A program made the position numbers and the translations under genes. Positions 61,389 through 64,000 of a stretch of DNA of 64,000 bases are shown in pieces; within the stretch, counting starts at the first letter, position 1; each line of letters opens with the position of its first letter. Source of the stretch: Ptiloglossa arizonensis. Its lineage: Eukaryota > Arthropoda > Insecta > Hymenoptera > Colletidae. The DNA is taken from the NCBI RefSeq assembly GCF_051014685.1, contig NW_027478458.1, positions 744,001-808,000 on the forward strand, read 5' to 3'. The notes under the pieces were generated by a model, which saw nothing but the letters and a program-made list of their open reading frames with translations, was not told the DNA's origin and did no database searches.

Positions 61389-62290
61389 TCAAAATTTTCG
61401 CAAGTCTGATACTCGAAACCTATAACTGCTATGGCCTAGGGCAAAAATACACATACCATTGTAATCGGGCGAGATTATGCTTTCAGATGCAACTGGAATG
61501 TCTCGAGTTGGTAATCCGTTCGCGAGATATGGGAGTTTGAATTTAAGGAATGTTTGAGAAACTATCAAAACTTTAGTAAGTCTGATACTCGAAACCAATA
61601 ACTACTAATGCCTAGGGCAATAATACACATACCGTTGTTATCGGGCGAGATTCTACTTTCAGATGCAACAGGAATTTCTAGAGTTCGTCGATCCGTTCGC
61701 GAGTCATGGGAGTTTGAAGTTAAGGAATGGTTGAGGAACCATCAAAATTTTCGCAAGTCTGATACTCGAAACCAATAACTACTAATGCCTAGGGCAATAA
61801 TACAAATACCGTTGTAATCGGGCGTGATTCTACTTTCAGATTCAACAGGAATTTCTCGAGCTCGTCAATCCGTTCGCGAGATATTGTAGTTTGAAGTTAA
61901 AGAATGGTTGAGGAACCATCAAAATTTTCGCAAGTCTGATACTCGAAACCAATAACGGCTATGGCCTAGGGCAAAAATACACATACCATTGTAATCGGGC
62001 GAGATTATGCTTTTAGATGCAACTGGAATTTCTCGAGTTGGTAATCCGTTCGCGAGATATGGGAGTTTAAAGTTAAGGAATGGTTGAGAAACTATCAAAA
62101 CCTTAGTAAGTCTGATACTCGAAACCAATAACTACTAATGCCTAGGGCAATAATACATACACCGTTCTAATCGGGCGAGTTTCTACTTTCAGATGCAACA
62201 GGAATTTCTCGAGTTCGTCAATCCGTTCGCGAGATATGGGAGTTTGAATTTAAGGAATGGTTGAGGAACCATCAAAATTTTCGCAAGTCT
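61389..62290 (-). repeat. Trimer HOR in family 2 (530 bp)
   Basis: The type with GATTATGCTTT, GCAACTGGAA, GGTAATCC and CTTTAGTAAG recurs at 61584 and 62114 (530 bp = 177 + 177 + 176). A further copy at 62467 comes after only 353 bp, so the trimer register changes to a dimer there. Confidence 0.8.
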
Positions 62291-64000
62291 GATACTCGAA
62301 ACCAGTAACGGCTATGGTCTAGGGCAAAAATACACATACCATTGTAATCGGGCGAGATTTAGCTTTCAGATGCAACTGGAATTTCTCGAGTTGGTAATCC
62401 GTTCGCGAGATATGGGAGTTTGAAGTTAAGGAATGGTTGAGAAACTATCAAAACTTTAGTAAGTCTGTTACTCGAAACCAATAACTACTAATGCCTAGGG
62501 CAATAATACACATACCGTTGTAATCGGGCGAGATTCTACTTTCAGATGCAACAGGAATTTCTAGAGTTCGTCGATCCGTTCGCGAGTCATGGGAGTTTGA
62601 AGTTAAGGAATGGTTGAGAAACCATCAAAATTTTCGCAAGTCTGATACTCGAAACCAATCACTGGAATGGCCTAGGGGAAAAGTACACATCCCATTGTAA
62701 TCGGGCGAGTTTCTACTTTCTGATGCAACAGGAATTTCTCGAGTTCGTCAATCCGTTCGCGAAATATGGGAGTTTGAAGTTAAGTAATGGTTGAGATACC
62801 ATCAACATTTTCGCAAGTCTGCTACTCGAAACCAATAACTGCTATGGCCTAGGGCAAAAATACACATACCATTGTAATCTGGCGAGATTATCTTTTAGAT
62901 GCAACTGGAATTTCTCGAGTTGGTAATCCATTCGCGAGATATGGGAGTTTGAAGTTAAGGAATGGTTGAGAAGCCATCAAAATTTTCCCAAGTCTGATAC
63001 TCGAAACCAATAACTACTATTGCCTAGGGCAAAGATACACATACCGTTGTAATCGGGCGATCTTCTACCTTCAGATGCAACAGGAATTTCTCGAGTTCGT
63101 CAATCCGTTCGCGAGATATGGGAGTTTGAAATTAAGGAATGGTTGAGGAACCATCAAAATTTTCGCAAGTCTGATACTCGAAACCAATAACTAGAATGGC
63201 CTAGGGGGAAAGTACACGCCCCGTTGTAATCGGGCGAGTTTCTACTTTCAGATGCAACAGGAATTTCTCGAGTTCGTCAATCCGTTCGCGAGATATGGGA
63301 GTTCGAAGTTAAGGAATGGTTGAGAAGCCATCAAAATTTTCCCAAGTCTGATACTCGAAACCAATAACTACTATTGCCTAGGGCAAAGATACACATACCG
63401 CTGTAATCGGGCGATCTTCTACCTTCAGATGCAACAGGAATTTCTCGAGTTCGTCAATCCGTTCGCGAGATATGGGAGTTTGAATGTAAGGAACGGTTGA
63501 GAAACCATCAAAATTTTCGCAAGTCTGATACTCGAAACCAATAACGGCTATGGCCTAGGGCAAAAATACACATACCATTGTAATCGGGCGAGATTATGCT
63601 TCCAGATGCAACAGGAACTTCTCGAGTTCGTCAATCCGTTCGCGGTATATGGGAGTTTGAAGTTAAGGAATGGTTGAGGAACCATCAAAATTTTCGCAAG
63701 TCTGATACTCGAAACCAATAACTACTATTGCCTAGGGCAAAAATACACATACCGTTGTAATCGGGCGATCTTCTACCTTCAGATGCAACAGGAATTTCAC
63801 GAGTTCGTCAATCCGTTCGCGAGATATGGGAGTTTGAAATTAAGGAATGGTTGAGAAACCATCAAAATTTTCGCTGGTCTGATACTCGAATCCAATAACT
63901 GGAATGGCCTAGGGGAAAAGTACACACCCCATTGTAATCGGGCGAGTTTCTACTTTCAGATGCAACAGGAATTTCTCGAGTTCGTCAATCCGTTCGCGAA

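Larger units (their letters stand above)
60971..64000 (-). repeat. Diverged satellite family 2 (176-177 bp monomers)
   Basis: GATACTCGAAACC recurs at 61054, 61231, 61408, 61584, 61761, 61938, 62114 and 62291, at 176-177 bp steps. CAATCCGTTCGCGAGATATG, the CCTAGGG to ACCGTTGTAATCGGGCGAG block and CTTTCAGATGCAACAGG stay like family 1. The segment between GAAGTTAAGGAATGG and AATAACTACTATGG, and the CTCGAGTTCGTC segment, are replaced. The 176-bp members have GGTAATCC in place of GTCAATCC. It runs off the right window edge. Confidence 0.95.

Noticed and set aside
1..64000. CRISPR-like array
   Set aside because: The repeats abut each other with no unique spacers. The unit is 177 bp and there are no cas genes.
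16872..64000. Origin from a named satellite or transposon family and assignment to a species
   Set aside because: I do not recognise the 177-bp consensus with enough certainty. No flanking gene or mobile element is present to support an assignment.
1..64000. Perfect palindrome or large hairpin at the orientation switch
   Set aside because: The arms are the same family but do not carry mirrored HOR order near the gap, so there is no evidence of a long perfect inverted repeat.
1..64000. tRNA, rRNA or promoter elements
   Set aside because: No cloverleaf, rRNA core sequence or convincing promoter pattern was seen. Short AT-rich runs are part of the monomer.

Overview
The whole window is one tandemly repeated satellite DNA. 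I found no protein-coding gene, RNA gene, CRISPR array, recognisable transposon or prokaryotic feature. The basic unit is a 177-bp monomer of about 43% GC, repeated about 95 times left of an assembly gap and about 266 times right of it. This points to a eukaryotic, probably heterochromatic locus (centromeric, pericentromeric or subtelomeric). I cannot name the species. Both window ends lie inside the repeat, so the array continues on each side.

Layout. (1) 1-16771: head-to-tail monomers, defined here as + orientation, with several local higher-order repeats (HORs): dimer, trimer, tetramer, hexamer, 9-mer and 9/10-mer. (2) 16772-16871: exactly 100 N. (3) 16872-60970: the same family in the opposite orientation. 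Its first 5 kb is rich in small indels and looks like poor consensus sequence. It is followed by a tetramer block, a hexamer block (26.4-31.9 kb), an 8/9-mer block (37.1-41.6 kb) and then the dominant HOR, a 15-monomer unit of exactly 2655 bp (44.4-56.6 kb, with 13-mer and 11-mer variants). It ends in a more heterogeneous edge (57.8-61.0 kb). (4) 60970-64000: a diverged sister family of 176-177 bp. It keeps about half the monomer nearly unchanged and replaces the rest, and it gains CTCGAG (XhoI) sites.

What stands out. A 17-bp element, GTTCGCGAGATATGGGA, is kept in both families and both arms. It matches 8 of the 9 fixed positions of the mammalian CENP-B box consensus. The HOR units record individual unequal-exchange events (2-monomer and 1-monomer losses, a hybrid unit, and a paired 28-monomer super-period). 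The homogeneous core and heterogeneous, family-switching edge resemble the age gradient known from centromeric satellites. The inversion at the N gap and the indel-rich sequence beside it should be treated as possible assembly artefacts until spanned by long reads.
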